A stretch of DNA of 18,295 nt from the NCBI RefSeq assembly GCF_937873925.1, contig NZ_CALNAT010000162.1, positions 1 to 18,295 on the forward strand. The letters run 5' to 3'. The DNA is from an uncultured Proteiniphilum sp. GTDB lineage: Bacteria > Bacteroidota > Bacteroidia > Bacteroidales > Dysgonomonadaceae. This document shows, one piece after another, positions 1 through 6,432 of this stretch (the first letter of the stretch is position 1; the number at the start of each line of letters is the position of its first letter). The notes under the pieces were generated by a model that was not told the origin of the DNA, searched no databases, and worked only from the letters and a program-made list of their open reading frames with translations. The translations under genes and the position numbers were made by a program.

Positions 1-203
1 CGGGGGCGGTACGCATCGGCACATCGGGCTTTTCGGGCTCCGGCTTTTATTATTCGGCGTTTGAGAACACCGATGGCACCTATGCGGTGGTGCTGCTCAA
101 CAGCAATCCGGCAAGCAAAGTAATTACCCTTGACGACGGGCCGAATCATTTCGCTTACGAAGTACCGGCCAAATCAGTTATCTCTTATCGATGGAAAAAA
201 TAA
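1..203 (+). CDS. C-terminal end of a GH30-like glycoside hydrolase (5' truncated by window edge)
   Basis: Only the last 66 codons are present, read from base 3 to the TAA at 201-203. They encode a beta-rich tail containing GTYAVVLLNSNPASK and the ending YEVPAKSVISYRWKK. This resembles the C-terminal beta-sandwich that follows the catalytic barrel in GH30 glucosylceramidase/beta-1,6-glucanase-like enzymes, where a 'vvlN' strand is followed by a 'lpa.Sv.ty.W' ending. The catalytic domain lies outside the window, so neither activity nor substrate can be read. The stop is 12 nt before the start of the SusE/F-like lipoprotein, so the two are probably co-transcribed as the end of a polysaccharide utilisation locus. 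Another glycosidase family with the same accessory domain is possible. Confidence 0.62.
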   Translation, partial: GAVRIGTSGFSGSGFYYSAFENTDGTYAVVLLNSNPASKVITLDDGPNHFAYEVPAKSVISYRWKK

Positions 204-215
204 TCAATAACACAT

Positions 216-1553
216 ATGAAGATGAAGAAAATAAAATATTGGATGTTTGCATTCATGGTCTCCGTTACCCTGGCGTCATGTTCCAACGAGGTAGAAGAGC
301 CGCAACAGGAAGGGAATCCCGCTATGCAGATAGAAAACCAATTTGCCAATGTGCATTTTGGAGATATTTTGCCATTCGAAGCTACGGTCAATGACGATGT
401 ACCCTTATCTACATTGACCGCCATATTGTATTTCGGAGAGGAGGAAGTGTCCAAAACAACCATCCGTACGAAAGAGAACGGTCAATATTCCGGAAGTATA
501 GCAGTCCCGTTCGGAAAAAATATTCCCGACGGAACCGCTACACTGGAGTTTATTCTGGTGAATACTACTATGAAGAAAACAACCCAAACATTCGATGTGC
601 CGGTTACCCGGGCCCAGTATTCTTACATCATCCTGGTAACCGCCGAGGCATCTTATCCCATGCTTCCGACCGGTGAGCCGAATGAGTATGCAGCCACAGA
701 AGCTTTTCCGTCGACCGAGCTACCGGCTTATATACAAACACCGGTAGTGGACGACAAGGGGCGTGAGATCCTTTTTGGATGGGATGAAGAACAAGGTGGC
801 ATTGCCGAAGGCACATCAGCCGACATACCGTTTGCAAGCCCGGTGGGAGGCACTTATTCCGTAACATTCAATACAAGAACATTTACCGCTTCGCCTTTCT
901 TCGAAGTAGTGCTGAATGGTCAAAAAATGAATATGGCCGACAAAGACAATTATCAGTTGGATATTGATTTAACCCAGGGTGAGGAAGTCACTTTGGAAGG
1001 ATTGACGGATTGGTGGGTAGATCCTGATTTCTTTGCGGAAGACGGAGATAAGATGACTTTCGTGCCGATCAGCGGAAAATACCGCGTCACTGCCAATTTG
1101 CCCTTCAATTACCTGAAAGTGGAAGCGCTTATTGGCAGCAACTTAGCCACACTTCAGCCAGACGGAACGGGCGCCCTATGGATCATCGGTGATCAGGTGG
1201 GCAAGCCTTCCTACACCGCCAATCACGTGGGATGGAACCCGCCCAACGCATTGTGCATGGCGCCCGTGGGAAATAAAACGTATCAGGTTACCCTGGTAGC
1301 GGGCGAGACGGTAAATGCCTCGGAAATCAACTTCAAATTCTTCCACCAGAAAGATTGGGGCGGAGAGTTCGGCAGCCAGACCCTTACCACCGAAAGCGAC
1401 ATCGTGTTCGTCGGCAACGGCACCAATGGCCGCGATAACGGGAACCTGGGGCTTGTAGAGGGCACGACGCTGGAAGTCGGCGCGACTTACGTCTTCACGG
1501 TCGACCTATCGGCAGGGAACGACAACGCGGTACTCACCGTGGTAAAAGAATAA
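216..1553 (+). CDS. SusE/SusF-like surface glycan-binding lipoprotein
   Basis: This 445-aa protein starts with a lipoprotein signal (lipobox LASC, Cys22) followed by SNEVEE. An acidic stretch just after the lipidated cysteine is common in Bacteroidetes lipoproteins exported to the cell surface. The middle (about residues 35-290) is predicted beta-rich and has no catalytic motif I recognise. The last 130 residues (GALWIIGDQVG, then GWNPPNAL, FKFFHQKDWGGEF and a final TYVFTVDLSAG) resemble the C-terminal glycan-binding domains of SusE/SusF-type proteins; Pfam DUF5016/DUF5125/DUF5121-type architectures are likely. The role would be holding glycan at the surface for the neighbouring GH30-like enzyme and an unseen SusC/SusD pair. 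The ATG at 216 is chosen because it gives the signal peptide directly; ATG 222 would work equally well. The 3' part is richer in GC than the 5' part. Confidence 0.75.
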   Translation: MKMKKIKYWMFAFMVSVTLASCSNEVEEPQQEGNPAMQIENQFANVHFGDILPFEATVNDDVPLSTLTAILYFGEEEVSKTTIRTKENGQYSGSIAVPFGKNIPDGTATLEFILVNTTMKKTTQTFDVPVTRAQYSYIILVTAEASYPMLPTGEPNEYAATEAFPSTELPAYIQTPVVDDKGREILFGWDEEQGGIAEGTSADIPFASPVGGTYSVTFNTRTFTASPFFEVVLNGQKMNMADKDNYQLDIDLTQGEEVTLEGLTDWWVDPDFFAEDGDKMTFVPISGKYRVTANLPFNYLKVEALIGSNLATLQPDGTGALWIIGDQVGKPSYTANHVGWNPPNALCMAPVGNKTYQVTLVAGETVNASEINFKFFHQKDWGGEFGSQTLTTESDIVFVGNGTNGRDNGNLGLVEGTTLEVGATYVFTVDLSAGNDNAVLTVVKE

Positions 1554-1567
1554 CCAGGAAAATCATC

Positions 1568-1603
1568 AAAGAGAGGGCGAAATAATGACTTCGCCCTCTC
1601 TTT
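1568..1603. terminator. Bidirectional intrinsic terminator between convergent genes
   Basis: A perfect 14-bp inverted repeat (1568-1581 AAAGAGAGGGCGAA with 1590-1603 TTCGCCCTCTCTTT) encloses an 8-nt loop. It begins 15 nt after the stop of the lipoprotein gene on the + strand and lies 17 nt past the gdhA stop on the - strand. A/T runs at both stem ends make it usable in both directions. The convergent placement and the perfect GC-containing stem make a shared terminator the simplest reading. Confidence 0.88.
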
Positions 1604-1620
1604 CTGAATTTGAATGCTTA

Positions 1621-2958
1621 TTATATTACCCCTTGTGCCATCATTGCGTCGGCCACTTTCATGAAACCGGCAATATTGGCTCCTTTTACATAGTTAATAT
1701 ATTGTCCGTTTTTACCATGCATCACACATTGTTCGTGAATATCACTCATGATCTGGTGCAACCATTTGTCCACTTCCTCGTTGCTCCAGGAAATATGCAT
1801 GGCATTCTGCGTCATCTCCAGTCCCGAACAGGCCACACCACCTGCGTTGGCCGCTTTTCCGGGGGCAAAGAGTATCTCGTTCTCCAGGAAGAAATCCACC
1901 GCTTCGGCCGTACACCCCATGTTGGAAACTTCCGCCACAAGTAATACTCCGTTCTCTTTCAACCGCTTTGCATCCTCTAAGTTCAATTCATTCTGAATAG
2001 CGCAGGGTAAAGCGATGTCGACTTTGAGTTCCCATGGTTTCCTTCCGGGATAGAAGGTTGCATTCGGGAATTCATCGGCATAGGGCGCCACCACATCATT
2101 TCCGGAGTTACGCAGTTCGAGCATAAAGTCGATCTTCTCCGGTGTATTCACGCCATCCGGGTCATAGATATAACCATCGGGACCTGAAATAGCCACCACT
2201 CTGGCACCCAGTTCATTGGCTTTTATCGTTGCCCCCCATGCCACGTTCCCGAATCCGGAAACCGCCACGGTCTTTCCTCTCAGATCGATAGTATGTGCCT
2301 CACACATCTTTTGTACGAAATAGAGCGCTCCGAATCCCGTAGCTTCCGGACGAAGCCGCGAGCCTCCGAATGACATTCCCTTTCCGGTAAAGGTTCCCGT
2401 ATGTTCGCGGGCCAGTTTTTTGTACATTCCAAACATATACCCCACTTCACGTCCACCTACGCCGATATCTCCGGCAGGCACATCGGTATCGGGACCGATA
2501 TTGCGCCACAACTCCATCACAAAAGCCTGGCAGAAACGCATGATCTCCGCCTGGGAACGGCCTTTGGGCGAAAAATCCGATCCGCCTTTGCCACCACCCA
2601 TCGGAAGGGTGGTAAGTGCGTTCTTGAACGTCTGCTCAAATCCTAAAAATTTAAGGGAAGATAAGGTGACCGAAGAATGGAAACGGATGCCTCCTTTGTA
2701 GGGACCTATGGCTCCGTTGAATTGCACACGGTAGCCGATATTCACATGCACTTTCCCGTTGTCGTCCACCCACGGGACGCGGAAAGTAAACACACGGTCG
2801 GGCTCCACTATCCGCTCTATAATGCCCGCTCTTTCAAATTCAGGGTGTTGGTTATATACATCTTCAATCGATACCAACACTTCTCTCACGGCTTGAAGAT
2901 ACTCAGATTCACCCGGGTGCTTTGCCTCGAGTTGTGTCATAATGTCATTCACTCTCAT
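1621..2958 (-). CDS. gdhA: NADP-type glutamate dehydrogenase (hexameric, class I)
   Basis: The enzyme interconverts 2-oxoglutarate plus ammonium and L-glutamate in the cytoplasm. The length (445 aa) matches small hexameric GDHs. The N-terminal substrate domain holds GPYKGGIRFH (Lys88), Lys112 in FKNAL, GGGKGGSDF (catalytic-type Lys124) and PAGDIGVGGRE (Asp164), in the same order and spacing as the glutamate-binding and catalytic lysines and aspartate of clostridial GDH. The second domain has the Rossmann glycine segment SGFGNVAWGA near residue 230. NADPH rather than NADH use is an inference from similarity to bacterial anabolic GDHs and is not proven here. The gene has its own -7 box upstream and shares a terminator with the lipoprotein gene. 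The start MRVNDIM is typical of the family. Confidence 0.96.
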   Translation of the reverse strand: MRVNDIMTQLEAKHPGESEYLQAVREVLVSIEDVYNQHPEFERAGIIERIVEPDRVFTFRVPWVDDNGKVHVNIGYRVQFNGAIGPYKGGIRFHSSVTLSSLKFLGFEQTFKNALTTLPMGGGKGGSDFSPKGRSQAEIMRFCQAFVMELWRNIGPDTDVPAGDIGVGGREVGYMFGMYKKLAREHTGTFTGKGMSFGGSRLRPEATGFGALYFVQKMCEAHTIDLRGKTVAVSGFGNVAWGATIKANELGARVVAISGPDGYIYDPDGVNTPEKIDFMLELRNSGNDVVAPYADEFPNATFYPGRKPWELKVDIALPCAIQNELNLEDAKRLKENGVLLVAEVSNMGCTAEAVDFFLENEILFAPGKAANAGGVACSGLEMTQNAMHISWSNEEVDKWLHQIMSDIHEQCVMHGKNGQYINYVKGANIAGFMKVADAMMAQGVI

Positions 2959-2990
2959 ATTAATAAGGCTTATTTAGGAATTCAATCTGA

Positions 2991-2998
2991 CAAAGGTA
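2991..2998 (-). promoter_or_regulatory. Bacteroidetes-type -7 box for gdhA
   Basis: Read on the minus strand this is TACCTTTG, an exact match to the Bacteroidetes -7 consensus TAnnTTTG, placed 32 nt upstream of the gdhA ATG. No clear TTTG -33 element is visible about 20 nt further upstream, so only the -7 half is supported. Confidence 0.6.
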
Positions 2999-3106
2999 TA
3001 GATTATTTTGGAATATTGATACTTTTGATATAATTAATTATTTGGAAGAAAGATTTCGGATTTTAGAAGTTGACTATGCGGATTGTTAATTCAATTCAAA
3101 ATTTCA

Positions 3107-3150
3107 GATTCAAGATTCAAGATTCAAGAACCAAGATTTAAAGATTCAAA
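3107..3150. repeat. GATTCAA heptamer tandem repeat
   Basis: Three exact head-to-tail GATTCAA units (3107-3127) are followed by degenerate units GAACCAA, GATTTAAA and GATTCAAA. More TCAAAT/TTCAAA variants continue to about 3210. The array fills the middle of the 390-nt gdhA-trmB intergenic region, which otherwise holds only the promoters and a degenerate CATTRG repeat. Nothing in it looks coding. Confidence 0.75.
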
Positions 3151-3216
3151 ATTTCGAGATTTCAGACTGGCACATCAATCAATCATCAAATCGTCAAATT
3201 TTCAAATCATTAAATC

Positions 3217-3253
3217 TCATTATTCTTATGGACACATTATTCACATTGGCACC
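3217..3253 (+). repeat. Degenerate copy of the CATTGGCACATT-family repeat upstream of trmB
   Basis: The segment contains CTCATTATTC, GGACACATTATTC and ACATTGGCACC, the same words found in the repeat tracts before mrp, the NUDIX gene and the barrel gene. It lies about 95 nt upstream of the trmB start, on the 5' side of the trmB promoter candidate, in the same orientation as most other copies. Confidence 0.6.
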
Positions 3254-3288
3254 TTAACATTCCCTTCCCCCACAGCAATGAATAAAAA

Positions 3289-3322
3289 GTTTCGGTTATT
3301 AACACTTAAATGCCTATTTTTG
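3289..3322 (+). promoter_or_regulatory. Probable trmB promoter
   Basis: TATTTTTG at 3315-3322 matches the TAnnTTTG -7 consensus exactly. A TTTCGG at 3290-3295 sits about 20 nt upstream and could serve as a weak -33 element (consensus TTTG). The trmB ATG follows 26 nt after the -7 box. Confidence 0.55.
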
Positions 3323-3348
3323 TGATGAATTTCTGATCTGTTTTTGAA

Positions 3349-4086
3349 ATGGCAAAAAACAAACTGGCCAAATTTGCCGATATGGCCACCTACGGGAATG
3401 TGTTTCAATATACCTTCGAAACGTTGAAAGAAGAAGGGTTTTCTTTCAAGGGAAAATGGCGGACCTATTTCGGCAACGACAATCCTGTTGTGCTCGAACT
3501 GGGTTGCGGTAAAGGGGAATACACAGTCGGGCTGGCGCGCAAATTTCCGGAAAAGAACTTTATCGGGATCGATATCAAAGGTGCACGAATGTGGACAGGG
3601 GCTACCCACGCTCTGGAAAAAGGATTGGCAAACGTGGCTTTTCTCCGGACGCGTATAGAACTTATTAATCACTTTTTCGTACAGGATGAAGTATCGGAGA
3701 TATGGATCACTTTTCCCGACCCTCAGATGAAAAAAACCAGCAAACGGCTTACCTCTACCCGGTTTATGGAGGAGTACAGCCGCCTTCTGAAAGATGGGGG
3801 TATTATTCATCTGAAAACGGACAGCAATTTCCTGTACAGATATACCAAAGCGATGGTGGAGGAAAACCGGCTCGAGGTACTTTTCGACACCGCCGATCTC
3901 TACAACTCCGGGTTGAATGAAGATATTCTCGAAACTCGTACTTTCTATGAACAACAGTGGCTCTCGCGGGGTTTAAACATCAAATATATCCGGTTTCTCT
4001 GTCCGAAAGATCACCAGTGGACGGAACCGGACATAGAAATAGAAAAAGATGAGTACCGCAGCTTTGGTCGCGATGCGAGGATATAA
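3349..4086 (+). CDS. trmB: tRNA (guanine-N7-)-methyltransferase TrmB
   Basis: TrmB uses S-adenosylmethionine to methylate N7 of G46 in the tRNA variable loop. The 245-aa protein has the SAM-binding motif VVLELGCGKGEY at residues 47-58, followed by the acidic strand FIGIDIKG. The family signature FPDPQMKKTSKRLT is at 122-135 and LKTDSNFLY at about 155-163. The C-terminal TRTFYEQQWLSRGLNIKYI segment is also typical of TrmB. The length is slightly above the usual 210-240 aa. It is the first gene of the rightward run, with its own promoter candidate. Its TAA is overlapped by an inverted copy of the CATTGGCACATT repeat. Confidence 0.96.
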   Translation: MAKNKLAKFADMATYGNVFQYTFETLKEEGFSFKGKWRTYFGNDNPVVLELGCGKGEYTVGLARKFPEKNFIGIDIKGARMWTGATHALEKGLANVAFLRTRIELINHFFVQDEVSEIWITFPDPQMKKTSKRLTSTRFMEEYSRLLKDGGIIHLKTDSNFLYRYTKAMVEENRLEVLFDTADLYNSGLNEDILETRTFYEQQWLSRGLNIKYIRFLCPKDHQWTEPDIEIEKDEYRSFGRDARI

Positions 4087-4114
4087 TGTGCCAATGGGAA
4101 TAATGAGAATAATG
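4085..4114 (-). repeat. Inverted copy of the CATTGGCACATT-family repeat (left of four-helix-bundle gene)
   Basis: Read on the minus strand it gives CATTATTCTCATTATTCCCA followed by TTGGCACATT. This matches the tract at 4515-4547, apart from a 9-nt addition there, but in opposite orientation. It overlaps the trmB stop codon by two bases. It is the only copy in the window in this orientation. Confidence 0.65.
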
Positions 4115-4141
4115 TTTTAAATGTGTAAATGGTTGAGTAAA

Positions 4142-4491
4142 ATGGAAACAGGAAATATTATTATAGATATGACTTTTAGTTTTGCTTTAGATATTATTAC
4201 ATTCACCGAAAAACTAAATGAAAATAAAAAATTTATAATTGGACAACAGTTATTGAAAAGCGGTACCCTATTGGTGCAAACGTGAGAGAAGCTCAAAATT
4301 GTGAAAGTAAAGCAGATTTTATACATAAATTCAAGATTGCAGCCAAAGAAGCTGATGAAACAGAATACTGGTTGATGCTTTGTAAGCACGCCGAAGATTA
4401 TTTGTTTGACGAGATTTTATTCGATAAACTCAAAGAAATTCAGAAGATTATTAATAAAATCATTTATACATCCAAACAAAGTTTGAAATAA
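4142..4491 (+). pseudogene. Four-helix-bundle (23S rRNA intervening-sequence/S23-like) protein gene, frameshifted
   Basis: Reading from ATG 4142 gives METGNIIIDMTFSFALDII... to QQLLKSGT and then stops at TGA 4283-4285. The neighbouring frame continues the family pattern from 4270 (IGANVREAQN, DFIHKFKIAAKEADETEYW) to the TAA ending at 4491. In the family the two parts join as LLKSGTSIGANVREA, so one base appears lost near 4265-4269. Restored, the protein would be about 116 aa, the normal length for this family (TIGR02436-like, related to S23 proteins of 23S rRNA intervening sequences). GC over 4141-4200 is about 22% by hand count, far below the neighbours, and the gene is bracketed by inverted repeat copies. 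A downstream product from GTG 4282 would lack the first helix. A sequencing error is the main alternative. Confidence 0.82.
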
Positions 4492-4514
4492 ATATACTAA
4501 TAATTGTCATATTG

Positions 4515-4547
4515 ACTCATTATTCACATTAGTCACATTGGCATATT
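4515..4547 (+). repeat. CATTGGCACATT-family repeat (right of four-helix-bundle gene, upstream of mrp)
   Basis: It contains CTCATTATTCACATTAGTCA followed by CATTGGCATATT, and is continued by ATTAGTCTCATTAATATT directly before the mrp ATG at 4571. It forms an imperfect inverted pair with 4085-4114 around the four-helix-bundle gene. Confidence 0.65.
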
Positions 4548-4570
4548 AATTAATTAGTCTCATTAATATT

Positions 4571-5680
4571 ATGGCAATATACCCACAACTGATTATCGAC
4601 GCACTGAAAAACGTGCGTTATCCCGGAACGGGGCAAGACATTGTTTCTGCCGGCATGGTAGCCGACGACATCCGCATCGAGGGAATGAAAGTGAGTTTCT
4701 CGCTCATCACCGAAAAAGCCCACGATCCGTTTATTAAATCGGTCGTAAAAATGGCCGAGCAGGCCATTCTGATGTATGCCGACGAAAATATCGATATCCA
4801 GGGTAATATCTCTGTGAAATCGACACAGGCGCCCCGGCCGGAACTTCCCGATTTGTTGCCGGGGGTGAAAAATATCATCGCCGTGGCGTCGGGGAAAGGC
4901 GGGGTAGGTAAAAGCACCGTATGTACCAATCTCGCGGTGGCACTGGCACAGAAAGGATACAGGGTAGGACTGCTGGATGCCGATATCTTCGGCCCGTCGG
5001 TACCCAAAATGCTCGGTGTAGAAGATGCAGGGCCGGCGTTAGAGAAGAAAAATGGCCGCGACCTCATTGTTCCTATCGAAAATTACGGAATAAAAATGCT
5101 CTCCATAGGGTTCTTCGTCAAGAAGGAAGATGCTGTGGTCTGGCGCGGGGCAATGGCCGGCAATGCGTTGAAACAACTGATCGGCGATGCCGACTGGGGT
5201 GAACTGGATTATTTTCTGATCGATTTCCCCCCGGGGACAAGCGATATCCACCTTACGCTGGTGCAGACACTTCCCATTACCGGTGCGGTGATTGTAAGCA
5301 CTCCCCAGGAGGTGGCGCTGGCAGATGCACGCAAAGGGATCAACATGTTCACCGGTGATAAGGTGAATGTACCCATTCTGGGATTGGTGGAAAATATGGC
5401 ATGGTTCACACCGGCAGAACTACCGGAAAACAGGTATTACATCTTCGGGAAAGAGGGTTGTAAGCGATTGGCCGAGGAGCAAGGATACGCGTTATTGGGG
5501 CAAATCCCCATTGTACAAAGCATTCGGGAAGGCGGCGATGACGGTCAACCCGTAGCATTACATCCGGAAAGCATCACCGGTATAGCTTTCTCCGAACTTG
5601 CCGATAACCTGGTTACGGCTGTCGACAAACGAAACAGGGAACAACCCAGGACACAGATCGTGGAAGTCACCCGGAAATAA
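4571..5680 (+). CDS. mrp: Mrp/ApbC (NBP35-like) Fe-S cluster carrier ATPase, lacking the CxxC motif
   Basis: This is a cytoplasmic P-loop ATPase of the Mrp/ApbC family, which assists iron-sulfur cluster transfer. Residues 1-80 form a DUF59/MIP18-like domain (IIDALKNVRYPGTGQDIV). The ATPase domain follows: deviant Walker A ASGKGGVGKST (GKGGVGKST at 108-116), DADIFGPSVP, and DFPPGTSD. Length (369 aa) is normal. Where canonical ApbC/Mrp proteins have a CxxC after ENM (cluster-binding cysteines), this one reads ENMAWFTPAELPENRYYIFG (274-293 region) with no cysteine. The only cysteines are Cys118 and Cys287. It may therefore hold a cluster differently or have another role; I believe this is shared by relatives in the phylum but cannot check. 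The AT-rich leader is made of repeat sequence ending at the ATG. Confidence 0.92.
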   Translation: MAIYPQLIIDALKNVRYPGTGQDIVSAGMVADDIRIEGMKVSFSLITEKAHDPFIKSVVKMAEQAILMYADENIDIQGNISVKSTQAPRPELPDLLPGVKNIIAVASGKGGVGKSTVCTNLAVALAQKGYRVGLLDADIFGPSVPKMLGVEDAGPALEKKNGRDLIVPIENYGIKMLSIGFFVKKEDAVVWRGAMAGNALKQLIGDADWGELDYFLIDFPPGTSDIHLTLVQTLPITGAVIVSTPQEVALADARKGINMFTGDKVNVPILGLVENMAWFTPAELPENRYYIFGKEGCKRLAEEQGYALLGQIPIVQSIREGGDDGQPVALHPESITGIAFSELADNLVTAVDKRNREQPRTQIVEVTRK

Positions 5681-5774
5681 AATGATTAGCAGATGGACTG
5701 ATTTACTCATATGGTGATTATAATTACCAATTATTAATCACCTCATTGTTATTGGTTTATTAACTTATTAGTCT

Positions 5775-5900
5775 CATCGGCACATTAGCACATTGGTTTC
5801 ATTGGCACATTGGTTTCATTGGCACATTAGTCTCATTGGCACATTAGTCTCATTGGTTTCATTGGCACATTAGTCTCATTGGCACATTAGTCTCATTAAC
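5775..5900 (+). repeat. 17-bp tandem array (CATTGGCACATTAGTCT) abutting the NUDIX start codon
   Basis: Units of 17 nt lie at 5800-5816 (variant ending GGTTT), 5817-5833, 5834-5850, 5860-5876 and 5877-5893. A 9-nt partial unit CATTGGTTT is at 5851-5859 and degenerate units extend back to about 5775. The last four full units are identical. The final partial unit CATTAAC is followed immediately by the ATG at 5901, so the array is the 5' leader of that gene. The period is about 8-9 nt at a finer scale (CATTGGCA, CATTAGTCT). No spacers, coding capacity or long hairpin is visible. Before it, 5681-5774 is plain AT-rich sequence. Confidence 0.92.
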
Positions 5901-6425
5901 ATGCAGCATCCTTTACAGCAATTTCAGTTTTGCCCGAAGTGCGGTTCAAAACAATTTACCGCGCATAACGAAAAGTCAAAGAAGTGCACCGATTGCAGTT
6001 TTATTTATTACTTCAACTCCTCGGCGGCCGTGGTGGCGGTTATCGAGAACAGCAAGGATGAGATACTGGTTGCCCGCAGGGCGAAAGATCCGGCGAAAGG
6101 TACCCTGGATCTTCCGGGCGGTTTTGTCGATATGCATGAAACGGCGGAAGAAGCGGTGAGCCGGGAAATAAGGGAGGAAACGGGGCTGTCGATAAATTCA
6201 TCGCAATATTTGTTCTCCATTCCGAATATTTATCTATATTCGGGGTTTGAAGTACATACTGTAGATATCTTCTTCAAATGCAGAGTAAATGAATTCAATC
6301 ATTTAACAGCACAAGACGATGTCTCAGAGTTGCTATTTATTGCGTTAGAAAGGCTCAATCCGGCTGATTTCGGGTTAGTTTCTATTCGTAAAGGAGTTGA
6401 AAAATTATTACTTGAGAATAAATAA
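5901..6425 (+). CDS. NUDIX hydrolase with N-terminal zinc ribbon
   Basis: NUDIX enzymes hydrolyse nucleoside diphosphates linked to another group, using a metal bound by the Nudix box. The 174-aa protein starts with a zinc ribbon, CPKCG (Cys11, Cys14) and CTDC (Cys29, Cys32). A complete Nudix box (GX5EX7REUXEEXGU) spans Gly74 to Leu96, including REIREETGL at 88-96. The substrate cannot be told; the layout recalls NudC-type NADH pyrophosphatases but the protein is much shorter and lacks their central domain. The 17-bp repeat array ends right at the ATG, with no Shine-Dalgarno site. The next gene starts 7 nt after the stop, so the two are probably co-translated from one mRNA. Confidence 0.9.
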   Translation: MQHPLQQFQFCPKCGSKQFTAHNEKSKKCTDCSFIYYFNSSAAVVAVIENSKDEILVARRAKDPAKGTLDLPGGFVDMHETAEEAVSREIREETGLSINSSQYLFSIPNIYLYSGFEVHTVDIFFKCRVNEFNHLTAQDDVSELLFIALERLNPADFGLVSIRKGVEKLLLENK

Positions 6426-6432
6426 TCCAAAT

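Noticed and set aside
3241..3954. 237-codon open frame on the minus strand over trmB
   Set aside because: It lies antisense to a well-recognised trmB and shows no domain; the openness comes from trmB codon bias.
4282..4491. GTG-initiated 69-aa gene as an intact independent small protein
   Set aside because: It is the exact C-terminal continuation of the four-helix-bundle family begun in the other frame at 4142, so a frameshifted remnant explains it better.
5713..5742. Hairpin GGTGATTA/TAATCACC after mrp as a terminator
   Set aside because: The 8-bp AT-rich stem has a 14-nt loop and no U-tract follows; too weak to call.
5775..5900. Possible CRISPR array
   Set aside because: Units are only 17 nt and lie head to tail without unique spacers; no cas genes are nearby.
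6397..6432. Upstream ATG that would extend the large TPR protein by 12 residues
   Set aside because: It overlaps the NUDIX coding end and places polar residues before a clear signal peptide that starts at 6433.
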